64,000 nt of DNA, taken from assembly GCF_030268885.1 (NCBI RefSeq), contig NZ_BSSA01000009.1, positions 186,001-250,000 of the forward strand, in the 5' to 3' direction. The notes beneath the pieces are model-generated. The model worked only from the letters and a program-made list of their open reading frames with translations. It ran no database searches and was not told the origin of the DNA. Both the position numbers and the translations under genes were made by a program. Origin of the DNA: Kitasatospora phosalacinea. GTDB taxonomy: Bacteria > Actinomycetota > Actinomycetes > Streptomycetales > Streptomycetaceae. Shown here in pieces: positions 53,915-62,526 of this stretch. Position 1 is the first letter of the stretch; every line of letters begins with the position of its first letter.

Positions 53915-55243
53915 GTGCACGGCACGGCCGGACAGCTCGCGGGAACCGGCGGCACCCGCCCGCCGCGCGAGCACGAGCGCGGTCGGGCCCGGCTGCCGCG
54001 CGCGGCGGCGGAGGCGCTGCTGCCGGTGCTGCTCCTGCTGCACGTCGCGACCACCTACCCGCCGGGGGAGCGGCCGGTGGCCGCTGCGCTCACGGTGGCG
54101 CTGGTGCTGCCGCTGCCGTGGCGGCGCCGGGCCCCGCGGACGGTGTTCGGGGCGGTGGCGGCCGCGGCCTCCGTCCAGTGGCTGCTGGACGTCCAACTGC
54201 CCGCGGACGTCGCCCTGTTGGTGGCGCTGTACGCGGTGGCCGGGTACGCGGGGCGGCGGGCCGCGGCGGTCGCGGGGGCGGTGGTGGTGGGCGGTGCGCT
54301 GCTGGCCTGCCTGCGCTGGTCGGCGGGCGGGTCCTTCCCGGTGCTCTTCGTCGCGGTGACCGCGACCGCCCTGGTCGCCGCCCTGCTCGGGGTGAACGCG
54401 CGGACCGCACGCGCCCACCTCGCGGTGCTGCGGGAGCGGGCCGAGCGGCTGGAGCAGCAGCAGGAGCAGCAGGCCAGGCTGGCCGTCGCCGAGGAGCGGG
54501 CGCGGATCGCCCGCGAGGTGCACGACATCGTCAGCCACAACCTGTCCGTGATGGTCGCGCTGACCGACGCGGCCGTCCTCGCCCAGCCCCGCTCGCCGGA
54601 GCGGGCCACCGCCGTGATGCTGCGGGCCGCCGAGACCGGACGGCAGGCGCTGACCGACATGCGGCGCTCGCTGGGCGTGCTGCGGGCCGGGGCGCCGGGC
54701 GCGGAGCCGGGTGCCGAGTCGCGTGACGAGCCGGGCGCGGAGCCGGGTGCCGAGTCGCGTGACGAGCCGGGTGCGGAGCCGGGGGCGGAGCGCCATCCGC
54801 CGCCCGGCATCGGCCAGTTGGCCGCCCTGGCCGAGCGGATGTCCGCCGCCGGGCTGCCGACCCGCCTCGAACTCCGCGGCGACCCCGGGCGCGTCCCGGC
54901 GACCGTGCAGCTGACCGTCCACCGCCTGGTGCAGGAAGCCCTGACCAACACCTTCAAGCACGCGCCCTCCGGCACCCGCGCCGAGGTCCGGGTGCACTGC
55001 GCGCCCGGGGCCGTCACGGTCGACGTCACCGACGACGGCCCCGCCACCGTCACGCCCGGTCGCCCCGGCAGCCCCGGCGGCACCGGCCACGGCCTGCCCG
55101 GCATGCGCGAACGCGCCGCCGCCCACGGGGGCGAGCTGCGGGTCGGGCCGCTCCCGGGCGGCGGCTGGGGCGTGCACGCCCGCCTCGCCCTCGACGACGG
55201 CCTCGACGGCATCCTCGACGACGGCGCGGAGGCTGGCGCATGA
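53915..55243 (+). CDS. NarL-family sensor histidine kinase
   Basis: A 442-residue kinase. Four or five hydrophobic helices (about 35-150) are followed by a coiled segment (RERAERLEQQQEQQARLAVAEERA), a HisKA_3 domain with REVHDIVSHNLSVMV (His203), and a HATPase_c domain (LVQEALTNTFKHAPSG, DVTDDGPA, GHGLPGMRERAAAHGG). Between the two catalytic parts is a linker with a tandem repeat of 12 residues. GGGGGAAC precedes the GTG at 53915. Its stop overlaps the next start (ATGA), so it is coupled to its response regulator. Confidence 0.92.
   Translation: MHGTAGQLAGTGGTRPPREHERGRARLPRAAAEALLPVLLLLHVATTYPPGERPVAAALTVALVLPLPWRRRAPRTVFGAVAAAASVQWLLDVQLPADVALLVALYAVAGYAGRRAAAVAGAVVVGGALLACLRWSAGGSFPVLFVAVTATALVAALLGVNARTARAHLAVLRERAERLEQQQEQQARLAVAEERARIAREVHDIVSHNLSVMVALTDAAVLAQPRSPERATAVMLRAAETGRQALTDMRRSLGVLRAGAPGAEPGAESRDEPGAEPGAESRDEPGAEPGAERHPPPGIGQLAALAERMSAAGLPTRLELRGDPGRVPATVQLTVHRLVQEALTNTFKHAPSGTRAEVRVHCAPGAVTVDVTDDGPATVTPGRPGSPGGTGHGLPGMRERAAAHGGELRVGPLPGGGWGVHARLALDDGLDGILDDGAEAGA
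54695..54791 (+). repeat. 36-base tandem repeat in histidine kinase linker
   Basis: Two identical 36-base units (54695-54730 and 54731-54766) and a degenerate third part. They encode PGAEPGAESRDE repeats between the dimerisation and ATPase domains. The unit is a multiple of three, so copy changes keep the frame. Confidence 0.85.
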
Positions 55244-55905
55244 CGATCCGGATCCTGGTCGCCGACGACGAGGCGCTGCTCCGGCTGGCCTTCGGCACGA
55301 TCCTGGACGCCCAGCCCGACATGATCCCGGTCGGCGAGGCCGCGGACGGCGCCGAGGCCGTCCGGCTGGCCCGCGAGCTGCGGCCCGACGTCGTGCTGAT
55401 GGACGTCCGGATGCCCGGCACCGACGGCATCGAGGCGACCCGGCAGCTGCTGCGGGCCGCCCCGGGCAGCCGGGTGCTGGTGCTCACCACCTTCGACCTC
55501 GACACGTACGCGTACGCCGCGCTGGCCGCCGGGGCCTCCGGCTTCCTGCTGAAGAACACCCGGCCGGAGGAGCTGCTCGCCGCGGTGCGCAACGTCGCCG
55601 CGGGCGACGCGGCGCTCTCCCCGCGGGTCACCCGCCTGCTGCTGGAGAACGCCCGCCCGCACCTGCCCGACCCCGGGGCCCCCGGCCCGGACCCGCGGCT
55701 GCGGCGCCTCACCCCGCGCGAGCACGAGGTGCTCGTCCAGGTGGGCCGCGGCCTGTCCAACGGCGAGATCGCGGACGTCCTGCATCTCGCCGAGGCCACC
55801 GTGAAGTCCCACCTGGGGCGGGTCCTGCAGAAGCTCGAACTCCGCGACCGGATCCAGGCGGTGGTCCTCGCCCACCACAACCGCCTCGTTCCCCCGGCCC
55901 GGTGA
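55240..55905 (+). CDS. LuxR/NarL-type response regulator
   Basis: A 221-residue regulator translationally coupled to the preceding kinase. The receiver has VADDE (7-11), Asp55 in VVLMDVRMPGTDG and Lys in FLLKNTRPEE. The LuxR-type DNA-binding domain has LTPREHEVLVQVGRGLSNGEIADVLHLAEATVKSHLGRVLQKL. No target promoter can be named. The M20 peptidase gene 76 bases downstream lies in the same direction and may be controlled by it. Confidence 0.94.
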   Translation: MTIRILVADDEALLRLAFGTILDAQPDMIPVGEAADGAEAVRLARELRPDVVLMDVRMPGTDGIEATRQLLRAAPGSRVLVLTTFDLDTYAYAALAAGASGFLLKNTRPEELLAAVRNVAAGDAALSPRVTRLLLENARPHLPDPGAPGPDPRLRRLTPREHEVLVQVGRGLSNGEIADVLHLAEATVKSHLGRVLQKLELRDRIQAVVLAHHNRLVPPAR

Positions 55906-55981
55906 CGCCCCGCCGGGCGGCGCGCGTCGTACGCTCGACCGGGGCGGGGCCGCATCGGGGGGACCGACCGGGAGGAGACCC

Positions 55982-57328
55982 GTGGCACAGACCGTCGACC
56001 CGTCCGCCGAGGCGACCGCAGCGTCGTCCGCCGACCCGTCCGCCGAGCTGTACGCGGAACTGGACCGCCGCAGCGCGGCCGCCGCCGAGCAGGTGATCGC
56101 CTGGCGCCGCCACCTGCACCGCCACCCCGAGCTGTCCAACCGGGAGAGCGCCACGGCCGCGCTGATCGCCGAGCAGCTGGCCGCGCTCGGCCTGGACGAG
56201 GTCCGCACCGGCATCGCCGGGCACGGCGTGGTCGGGGTGCTGCGCGGCGGTCGGCGCGGCGAGCGGGTGGTGGCACTGCGGGCCGACACCGACGCACTGC
56301 CGGTGGTCGACCTGTGCGGTGCCGACTTCGCCTCCTCGACCGTGGACCGCGACTACCCGGGCGGCCCGTTCCCGGTCTCGCACGCCTGCGGCCACGACGG
56401 TCACACCGCGATGCTGCTCGGCGCCGCGACCGTCCTCGCCGGGGTGCGCGAGCGGCTGCCCGGCACCGTGCTGTTCGTGTTCCAACCGGCCGAGGAGGGG
56501 CCGCCGGTCGGCGAAACCGGAGGGGCCCGCCGGATGCTCGCCGAACACGCCCTCGCCGACCCCGAACCCACCATGGTGTTCGGCATGCACCTCACCCCGC
56601 TCCCCAAGGGCCACGTCGGCTACCGGGCCGGGAACCAGTACGCCGCCTCCTGCCTGGTCAAGATCACCGTGACCGGCCGCCAGGTGCACGGCTCCACCCC
56701 CTGGCAGGGCGTCGACCCGATGCCGCCCGCCGCCGCGATCGTGACCGGCATCGGCCAGCTCTACCGCCAGCTCGACGCCTACCACCCCGTCACCGTCAGC
56801 ATCGGCCACGTCGAGGACGTCGGCCGCTTCAACATCATCGGCGAGCACGTCACCCTCTGGGGCACCGTCCGCTGCGCGATCGAGTCCGACATGGCCGAGG
56901 TCCAGCAGCGCCTGACCCGCCTCGCCGAGCGCACCGCCGAGGCGTACGGCTGCACCGCCACCGTCGAACACCTGCAGGACGTCCCCGCCGTCAACAACCG
57001 CCGGGAGTGGCTGGACGCCGCCCTGCCCTCCCTGCGCCGGGTGGTCGGCGCGGACCGCGTCCTGGAGACCTCCGCCACCCTCGGCTACGACGACGTCTCC
57101 GAGTTCGTCAACGCCCACGGCGGCCTGTACGTCATGCTCGGCGCCCAGGACACCGAGCTCGACGCCGCGGGCACCCCCGTCCCCACCCCCGGCGGCCGCG
57201 GCCTCGTCCCCAACCACAACCCGCGCTTCTACCTCGACGACGACACCCTCCCGGTGGGCGTCCGGCTGCACGCCCACCTCGCCGTCGACCACCTGAGCGG
57301 TCGCCTGCTCCCGGTTGCCGACTCCTGA
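55982..57328 (+). CDS. M20-family metallopeptidase/amidohydrolase
   Basis: A 448-residue zinc-type hydrolase of the M20D (IAA-amidohydrolase/HipO-like) group. It has an N-terminal helix pair with WRRHLHRHPELSNRES, metal ligands in LRADTDALP and HACGHDGHTAMLLGAA, and the catalytic/metal pair in FVFQPAEEGPP. The dimerisation insert has VTGRQVHGSTPWQGVDP, and the last part contains GLVPNHNPRFYLDDDTLPVG. It likely removes acyl groups or peptides from amino acids; the substrate is unknown. GGGAGGAGACCC precedes the GTG at 55982. Confidence 0.92.
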   Translation: MAQTVDPSAEATAASSADPSAELYAELDRRSAAAAEQVIAWRRHLHRHPELSNRESATAALIAEQLAALGLDEVRTGIAGHGVVGVLRGGRRGERVVALRADTDALPVVDLCGADFASSTVDRDYPGGPFPVSHACGHDGHTAMLLGAATVLAGVRERLPGTVLFVFQPAEEGPPVGETGGARRMLAEHALADPEPTMVFGMHLTPLPKGHVGYRAGNQYAASCLVKITVTGRQVHGSTPWQGVDPMPPAAAIVTGIGQLYRQLDAYHPVTVSIGHVEDVGRFNIIGEHVTLWGTVRCAIESDMAEVQQRLTRLAERTAEAYGCTATVEHLQDVPAVNNRREWLDAALPSLRRVVGADRVLETSATLGYDDVSEFVNAHGGLYVMLGAQDTELDAAGTPVPTPGGRGLVPNHNPRFYLDDDTLPVGVRLHAHLAVDHLSGRLLPVADS

Positions 57329-57401
57329 AACGCCTTGGACAGCAGGGGAGTTCACCTGCTGCAATGGGAGCCGGCCGCCGCCGCGAACCGGGAGGGCGAG
57401 G

Positions 57402-57890
57402 ATGGACGACGTCACGCTGCGCCTGTCGGTGCGCGACCTCGCCGAGGCCGACCTGCCCTCCTGCGGCTGGGCCGGCTCGCCCAGGCACGTGCGCGAACTC
57501 GTCCACCAGATCCGCCGCGCCGAGGCCGGCGAGGTCGACTACCTGGCGGTGTGCACCCCGGTCGGCCTCCCCGTCGCGGTCGGCGGCGTCGACTACGTGC
57601 CCGCGCCCGGCGCGGGCACGCTCTGGCAGCTCGGCGTCCACCCGGCCCTGCAGTCCTGCGGCATCGGCACCCTCCTGATCCGCGCCGCCGAGCACCGCAT
57701 CACCGCCCGCGGCCTCACCGTCGCCGAGCTCGCCGTCGAGGACACCAACCCGCGCGCCCGCGCCCTCTACGAACGCCTCGGCTACCGCCCCTTCGGCCAC
57801 GTCCCCGACGCCTGGGACGTCGAGGACGAGGACGGCACCCTCCGCTGGTACGAGACGGTCTGCACCCTGATGCGCAAGTCCCTGGCGTGA
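57402..57890 (+). CDS. GNAT-family N-acetyltransferase
   Basis: A 162-residue GNAT protein (RimI-like). It begins MDDVTLRLSVRDLAEADLP and has the acetyl-CoA motif LGVHPALQSCGIGTLLIRAAEHRI, then VEDTNPRARALYERLGYRPFGH, the standard end of the fold. GGAGGGCGAGG upstream fixes the ATG at 57402. It is separated from the peptidase gene by 73 bases and may share its transcript. It converges on the APH-like gene. Confidence 0.88.
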   Translation: MDDVTLRLSVRDLAEADLPSCGWAGSPRHVRELVHQIRRAEAGEVDYLAVCTPVGLPVAVGGVDYVPAPGAGTLWQLGVHPALQSCGIGTLLIRAAEHRITARGLTVAELAVEDTNPRARALYERLGYRPFGHVPDAWDVEDEDGTLRWYETVCTLMRKSLA

Positions 57891-57941
57891 CGGCTCCTCA
57901 CACCCGGAACGCCTTGGCCACCGCCCGCCCGGACGACTCCG

Positions 57942-58739
57942 TCAAGCCCTCAACTCCCGCTCCAGCAGCGGCCGTTGACCGGCCAGCCAGGACTGCAGCC
58001 GGTCCCAGCGGACCCAGCCGCCGTACGCCTCGAAGTAACCGGTGAACGCGGTGTCCCCGGCGGCGACCCGGCGGGCGACGAAGGCGCGGCAGACCGCGGT
58101 GGCCTGCTCCAGGACGGACGGCAGGGCGAGGCGGTCGCCCGGCGGCAGGCCGTACGCGTCGGCGAACAGGACCAGCCGGTGCGGCACTTCGAGACGGGCG
58201 CGATCGGTCTCGGCGGCCGTCGTCGGGTCCAGCACCGGCACCCAGTAGCGGGCCGCCAGGGCGACGTCCCAGAGCGGGCGGCCGGGGGCGGCGAAGTCGA
58301 AGTCGATCAGCGCGGCGGCCCCGCCCGCGCGGAAGACCACGTTCTCCGCGCACACGTCGTTGTGGCACAGCAGCGGCCCGCCCTCCGGGTCCGCGAACTC
58401 CGTCGGCCAGTCGGCCGCCGGGTCGAACGGCGTCCGGGCGCTCGCCGCGTGCCAGCGGCGCAGCAGCCGGGCCACCGACACCAGCGCCTCCTCGCCCAGC
58501 GCCCACGCCGGGTACGGCGGCACCGCGACCTCCCCGGGCAGGAACTCCAGGCGCTCCCGGCCGTCCGCCACCGGCCCCAGCGGCACCGGCGCCCCCGCGA
58601 ACCCGCCCGCCCGCAGCCGGGTCAGGAACCCGTGCAACGCCCCGGCGTGCGGGGGCGCGGGCCGCTCCACCGCGTCCCCGCGCCGCACCACGGCGCCCGC
58701 GTTCGCCAGCCCGCCGGTCAGCAGCTCCCGGTCGTCCAT
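57942..58739 (-). CDS. Aminoglycoside phosphotransferase-fold kinase
   Basis: A 265-residue kinase of the APH/choline-kinase fold. The catalytic loop LLCHNDVCAENVVF matches HxDxxxxN, and the metal-binding DFD is in LIDFDFAAPGRPLWD. Such proteins phosphorylate small alcohols or antibiotics. The absence of an N-terminal glycine-rich loop is common in this family. The substrate cannot be told; resistance is possible but not shown. It is the last gene of the minus-strand operon, 31 bases after the aldehyde dehydrogenase. Confidence 0.88.
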   Translation of the reverse strand: MDDRELLTGGLANAGAVVRRGDAVERPAPPHAGALHGFLTRLRAGGFAGAPVPLGPVADGRERLEFLPGEVAVPPYPAWALGEEALVSVARLLRRWHAASARTPFDPAADWPTEFADPEGGPLLCHNDVCAENVVFRAGGAAALIDFDFAAPGRPLWDVALAARYWVPVLDPTTAAETDRARLEVPHRLVLFADAYGLPPGDRLALPSVLEQATAVCRAFVARRVAAGDTAFTGYFEAYGGWVRWDRLQSWLAGQRPLLERELRA

Positions 58740-58770
58740 CCCCGATCCTCCTCCTCCGTGCGGGAGCCGC

Positions 58771-60093
58771 TCAGAGCAGCCGGGCCGTGACGGTCTTCGC
58801 GCGCTGGTACTCGCGCAGGGCCAGCACCGACAGGTCGGTGCCCGCGCCGGAGGAGCGGCGGCCGCTGTGCGGGAGTTCGGCGGACTGGGCGAGGTGGCAG
58901 TTGAGCCAGACCTCGCCGGCCGAGAGGCGGTCGGTGAGGGCCAGGCCGGTGGACAGGTCGGTGGTCCAGACGGAGGCGGCCAGCGCCTGCGGGACGGACT
59001 CGGCCAGCGCCACGGCCGCGTCCGGGGTCTCGGCGCGCTGGACGGTCAGCAGCGGCCCGAACACCTCCTGCACCACGGCCGGGTCGTCGTCGGGCAGGTC
59101 GGCCAGCACGGTCGCGGGCCGCCACAGCCCGTCGTCGCGGCCGGGCGCGGTGTGCACGGCCTTCGCGCCGGAGGCGGCCACGATCCGGTCGTAACGGGCC
59201 GCCTGGTCGGGGTTGTTGAGCGGCCCGAAGTCCCGCCCGGCGTGCCGCTCGGCCATCGCCGCGGCCAGCTCGGCCACCGCCCGCTCGTACCCAGGGCCCA
59301 GCACGATCACCCGGGCGGGCGCCGCGCAGCTCTGCCCGGCGTTGTACGTGCAGGCGGCGGCGAGCTGCCGCCAGGTGTCGGCCGGGGCGTCGGGCAGCAC
59401 CAGCACCGGGCTGTTGCCGCCGAGTTCGAGGCTGACGGGGGTGAGCCCGGCGCGGGCGGCCACGTCCGCGCCGCCCGCCGGGCTGCCGGTGAAGGCGATC
59501 AGGTCGCAGCCCGCGCCGACCAGCAGGCGGCCGGTCTGCCGGTCGCCCGGCAGGGTGGTCAACACGCCCGGCCCGAGGGCCTGTTCGGCGTGCTCGGCGA
59601 GCAGCAGGGCGCTGTCGGGGGTGGTCTCGGCAGGCTTGAGGACCACCGGGTTGCCCGCGGCGAGCGCCGGTGCGCAGCGCCAACCCGCCATCAGCAGCGG
59701 GTAGTTCCACGGCACCACGGCCGCCACCACCCCGACCGGCTCCCAGCGCACCCAACTCTGGTGCCCGGCCAGGTAGTCACCGGCGGCGGGCGCGGTCGCG
59801 GCCCGCGCCGCACCGCCGTAGAACCGGAACAGGTCGGCCACCTCGGCGACTTCGCCCGCGGCCTCCGTGGGCGGCTTCCCGGTGCCCGCGCACTCGGCGG
59901 CCACGTACGCGTCCGCGTGCCGCTCGATCAGCTCCGCCAGCGCGGCCAGCCGCCGCTGCCGCTCGCGCGGCGTCAGCCCGGCCCACCCGGCCCGGGCCGA
60001 CCGGGCGGCGGACACCGCGGCCGCCACCTCGCCGTCCCGGCCGGGCCGTTGGGTGCCGCGCACCTCGCCGGTGCGGGGGTCGATCAGTTCCAT
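58771..60093 (-). CDS. Aldehyde dehydrogenase
   Basis: A 440-residue NAD(P)-dependent aldehyde dehydrogenase. The oxyanion Asn is in VVPWNYPLLMAGW, cofactor binding in VVLKPAETTPDSA and AFTGSPAGG, the catalytic base Glu223 in LELGGNSP, and the nucleophile Cys256 in YNAGQSCAAPAR. It is closest in style to gamma-aminobutyraldehyde/betaine-aldehyde dehydrogenases and slightly shorter than their usual 470-490 residues. It lies 13 bases after the asparagine-synthase-like gene, so the two products probably act in one pathway. Confidence 0.92.
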   Translation of the reverse strand: MELIDPRTGEVRGTQRPGRDGEVAAAVSAARSARAGWAGLTPRERQRRLAALAELIERHADAYVAAECAGTGKPPTEAAGEVAEVADLFRFYGGAARAATAPAAGDYLAGHQSWVRWEPVGVVAAVVPWNYPLLMAGWRCAPALAAGNPVVLKPAETTPDSALLLAEHAEQALGPGVLTTLPGDRQTGRLLVGAGCDLIAFTGSPAGGADVAARAGLTPVSLELGGNSPVLVLPDAPADTWRQLAAACTYNAGQSCAAPARVIVLGPGYERAVAELAAAMAERHAGRDFGPLNNPDQAARYDRIVAASGAKAVHTAPGRDDGLWRPATVLADLPDDDPAVVQEVFGPLLTVQRAETPDAAVALAESVPQALAASVWTTDLSTGLALTDRLSAGEVWLNCHLAQSAELPHSGRRSSGAGTDLSVLALREYQRAKTVTARLL

Positions 60094-60106
60094 CAGCAGT
60101 TCTCCC

Positions 60107-61915
60107 TCACACGTCGTACGCGCGCAGCCACAGTTCGAGGGTGAGCAGCAGCCACAGCTTGCCGCCCTGGCGGGGCAGCAGCAGCCCGCCGCCGCGCATC
60201 CAGGTCTCCACGGTGTCCGCCCGGAACAGGCCGCGGGCCCGGGCGGTCGGGCCCAGCAGCAGGTCGGCGGCCAGTTCGCTGAGCGGACCGCGCAGCCACT
60301 GCTGCACCGGCACCCGCATGCCGCTCTTGGGCCGGTAGGTGACGGTGTCGGGCAGCAGGTCGCGCACCGCCTCCTTGAGGATCCACTTCTCCTCCGTGCC
60401 GCGGAGCTTGAGGGCGGGCGGGGTGGCGAACGCGTGGTCCACCACCCGCCGGTCGAACAGCGGCGAGCGCCCCTGCACGCCCTGCGAGGCGGTCAGCCGC
60501 TCCACCTTGGTCAGGATGTGGTGCGCGCCCTTGGTCCGCAGGTTGCAGTGCAGCAACTGGTCCAGCAGCGACGGCATCCGCCGGTCGTCCAGGTACGGTT
60601 CGACGTGCCGCCGCGGGTGCGGGGCCGCCTCCAGCGCGGCCAGCGCCTCCCCGGTGAGCAGCACCGGCAGGTCCTCCCAGCACTTGCGGTAGGTGTGCAG
60701 GTAGGCGTCGGCCCGGGCCCGCGCCGCACCGTCCTCCCGCATCAGCTCGAACACCAGCATCGGCAGGTTCTTCGGCCCGCCGAACACCGGGTCGCCGCCC
60801 TCCCCGTTCAGCGACACCGCGATCCCGTCGCCCGCCACCGCCTCCGCCAGCATCAGGTTCGGCACCGTCAGCGGGTCCCCGACCGGGCTGTCCAGCAGCG
60901 CCACGGTGTCCGCCAGGCGCGCCGCGACCTGCTCCCCGGGCACCGTCAGCACCCGGTGCGCCGTCCCGCAGTGCGCCGCCACCAGCCCCGAGTAGCCCAG
61001 CTCGTTGGGCAGTTCGGCACCGAAGCTGATCGAGTAGGTGCGCACCGTCCCCGGGTGCAGGCGGGCGGCCAGCGCCGTCACCAGCGAGCTGTCCACCCCG
61101 CCGGACAGCAGCACCGCCACCTCCGACCCGCCCTCCGGCAGCCGCCGGGACACCGCCCGCTCCAGCAACTCCCTCAGCCCGTCGGCATGCTGACGGTCCG
61201 TCAGGTCGTGGTCCGCCGACCCGGCCCGCGGCTCCCAGAACGCCTCCACCTCCACCCGCCCGTCCGGCCGCAGCCGGGTGACCCGGCCGGGCAGCAGCTC
61301 GTGGACGCCGCGCAGCAGGGTCTCCTCGCCCGGCAGGTAGGCGAAGGTCAGGAAGGAGCGCACCGCCGCCAGGTCCAGCCCGGTGTCCACGTCCGGCCGG
61401 TCCCGCAGTGCCCGCAGCGAACTGGACGCCGCCCAGCCGCCGTCGGCCGTCCGGCAGTGGAACGCGGTGCGGGCACCGACGTGGTCGCGCACCAGCACCA
61501 GGTCCGGCCCGTCCAGCACCGCCAGGGTGAACATCCCGTCCGCGGCCCGCAGCCCGTCCGCGCCCAGCGCCAGCCAGCAGCGCAGCAGCAACTCCCCGTC
61601 CGGGCAGGACGGTCCGGCCGGACGCCCGGCAGCGGCCAGCGCGGCCAGCAGCTCGTCCCGGTTGTGCAGCGTCACCTCGCCGACCGCGGTACGCCCGTCC
61701 GCCGTGAACGGCCCGTCGGCGTACCCCGGCACTCCGGCGAGCAGGGACGCCGACACGTGCCGCCCCGCCGCCTCGAACGGCCCGGCCACCAGGCCGGGTT
61801 CGGGGGCGCGGGCCGGGGCGGGCAGCGAACTGACCGCGTAGCGGGCCGGACGGTGCGGGGCCGCGCGGCCGGGGGCGGCGGCGCGGGTGGTCGTCTCCAG
61901 CCACGGCTCAGCCAA
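60107..61915 (-). CDS. Asparagine-synthase-like amide-bond-forming enzyme
   Basis: A 602-residue protein of the AsnB fold. The N-terminal glutaminase-like half (about 30-215; VGEVTLHNRDELLAAL, DGMFTLAVLDGPDLVLVRDHVGARTAFH) lacks the N-terminal nucleophilic Cys of true glutamine-dependent enzymes. The synthetase half has the ATP pyrophosphatase loop VLLSGGVDSSL, SLNGEGGDPVFGG and the late Lys in TYRPKSGMRVP. The loss of Cys suggests an ammonia- or amine-using ligase of specialised metabolism, as in beta-lactam or lasso-peptide synthetases (inference). The start is a TTG at 61915 overlapping the previous stop by eight bases; GGGGAC lies upstream. Confidence 0.87.
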   Translation of the reverse strand: MAEPWLETTTRAAAPGRAAPHRPARYAVSSLPAPARAPEPGLVAGPFEAAGRHVSASLLAGVPGYADGPFTADGRTAVGEVTLHNRDELLAALAAAGRPAGPSCPDGELLLRCWLALGADGLRAADGMFTLAVLDGPDLVLVRDHVGARTAFHCRTADGGWAASSSLRALRDRPDVDTGLDLAAVRSFLTFAYLPGEETLLRGVHELLPGRVTRLRPDGRVEVEAFWEPRAGSADHDLTDRQHADGLRELLERAVSRRLPEGGSEVAVLLSGGVDSSLVTALAARLHPGTVRTYSISFGAELPNELGYSGLVAAHCGTAHRVLTVPGEQVAARLADTVALLDSPVGDPLTVPNLMLAEAVAGDGIAVSLNGEGGDPVFGGPKNLPMLVFELMREDGAARARADAYLHTYRKCWEDLPVLLTGEALAALEAAPHPRRHVEPYLDDRRMPSLLDQLLHCNLRTKGAHHILTKVERLTASQGVQGRSPLFDRRVVDHAFATPPALKLRGTEEKWILKEAVRDLLPDTVTYRPKSGMRVPVQQWLRGPLSELAADLLLGPTARARGLFRADTVETWMRGGGLLLPRQGGKLWLLLTLELWLRAYDV

Positions 61916-62507
61916 AGTCGTCCCCGTCCCAGCCGTCGTCCACCGGGTCGCCGCCGTCGGCGCCGTCCCCGGCGCTCCCGAACCCGTCCGCGTCGAAGCC
62001 GTCGTCGGGCCGGTGGTCGTCCCGGTCGTCCCCGTCGTCGAAGCCGCCGTCGTCGAAGCCGCCGTCCCCGCCGCTGCCGCCGTCGCCCCCGGAGCGGGCG
62101 TGCTCGGCCGCCCGGCGGCGCAGTTCCTCCTCGTCGTCAGCGGAGAGGAACTCGGGTGCGTAATGCGCGGCGGCGATGCCCGCGCCCAGACCGAGGGCGC
62201 CGAGCACCACGCCGACCCGGCCCGGGAACGAACTGCGGTTGACCAGCACGTACCGGCCCTGCCCCCACACCGTGCGGCCGTAGCCGATGTCGCGGCCGTA
62301 GCCGACCCGGCCGTCCGCGTGGACGCGCTTGACCAGGTCGCGGCCCAGCCGCTCGTCGGTGCCGGAGTCGCCCCGGTCGTCGCGCCAGTGGATCCGGCCG
62401 TCGCCGCCGCGGCTGCGCCATTCGCTGCGGCCGTCGGAGTACCTGCGGTGCACCGTGCCGTCGGCCAACAGCTCGTCGCTGTAGGTGATTTCGGGTGGCT
62501 GCGTCAT
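61908..62507 (-). CDS. Hypothetical protein with WG-like repeats and Gly/Asp-rich tail
   Basis: A 199-residue unrecognised protein. The first 85 residues have short repeated strands (VHRRYSDGRSEWR, GRIHWRDDRG, RVHADGRVGYGRD), like small beta-hairpin units. A hydrophobic stretch (VGVVLGALGLGAGIAAAHYA, about 100-120) may be a membrane helix, and the last 60 residues are extremely Gly/Asp-rich and acidic. GAGGACGAGG precedes the ATG at 62507. Its stop overlaps the asparagine-synthase-like start. A role as scaffold or carrier for its operon partners is possible but unsupported. Confidence 0.72.
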   Translation of the reverse strand: MTQPPEITYSDELLADGTVHRRYSDGRSEWRSRGGDGRIHWRDDRGDSGTDERLGRDLVKRVHADGRVGYGRDIGYGRTVWGQGRYVLVNRSSFPGRVGVVLGALGLGAGIAAAHYAPEFLSADDEEELRRRAAEHARSGGDGGSGGDGGFDDGGFDDGDDRDDHRPDDGFDADGFGSAGDGADGGDPVDDGWDGDDFG

Positions 62508-62526
62508 CGTCCTCGTCCTCGGGGGG

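Noticed and set aside
54695..54791. Possible CRISPR-like repeat
   Set aside because: The 36-base units are directly adjacent without spacers and lie in frame inside a histidine kinase gene.
57942..58739. Confident aminoglycoside resistance gene
   Set aside because: Only fold-level motifs are present; the family includes many kinases of other small molecules and the operon context does not point to an aminoglycoside.
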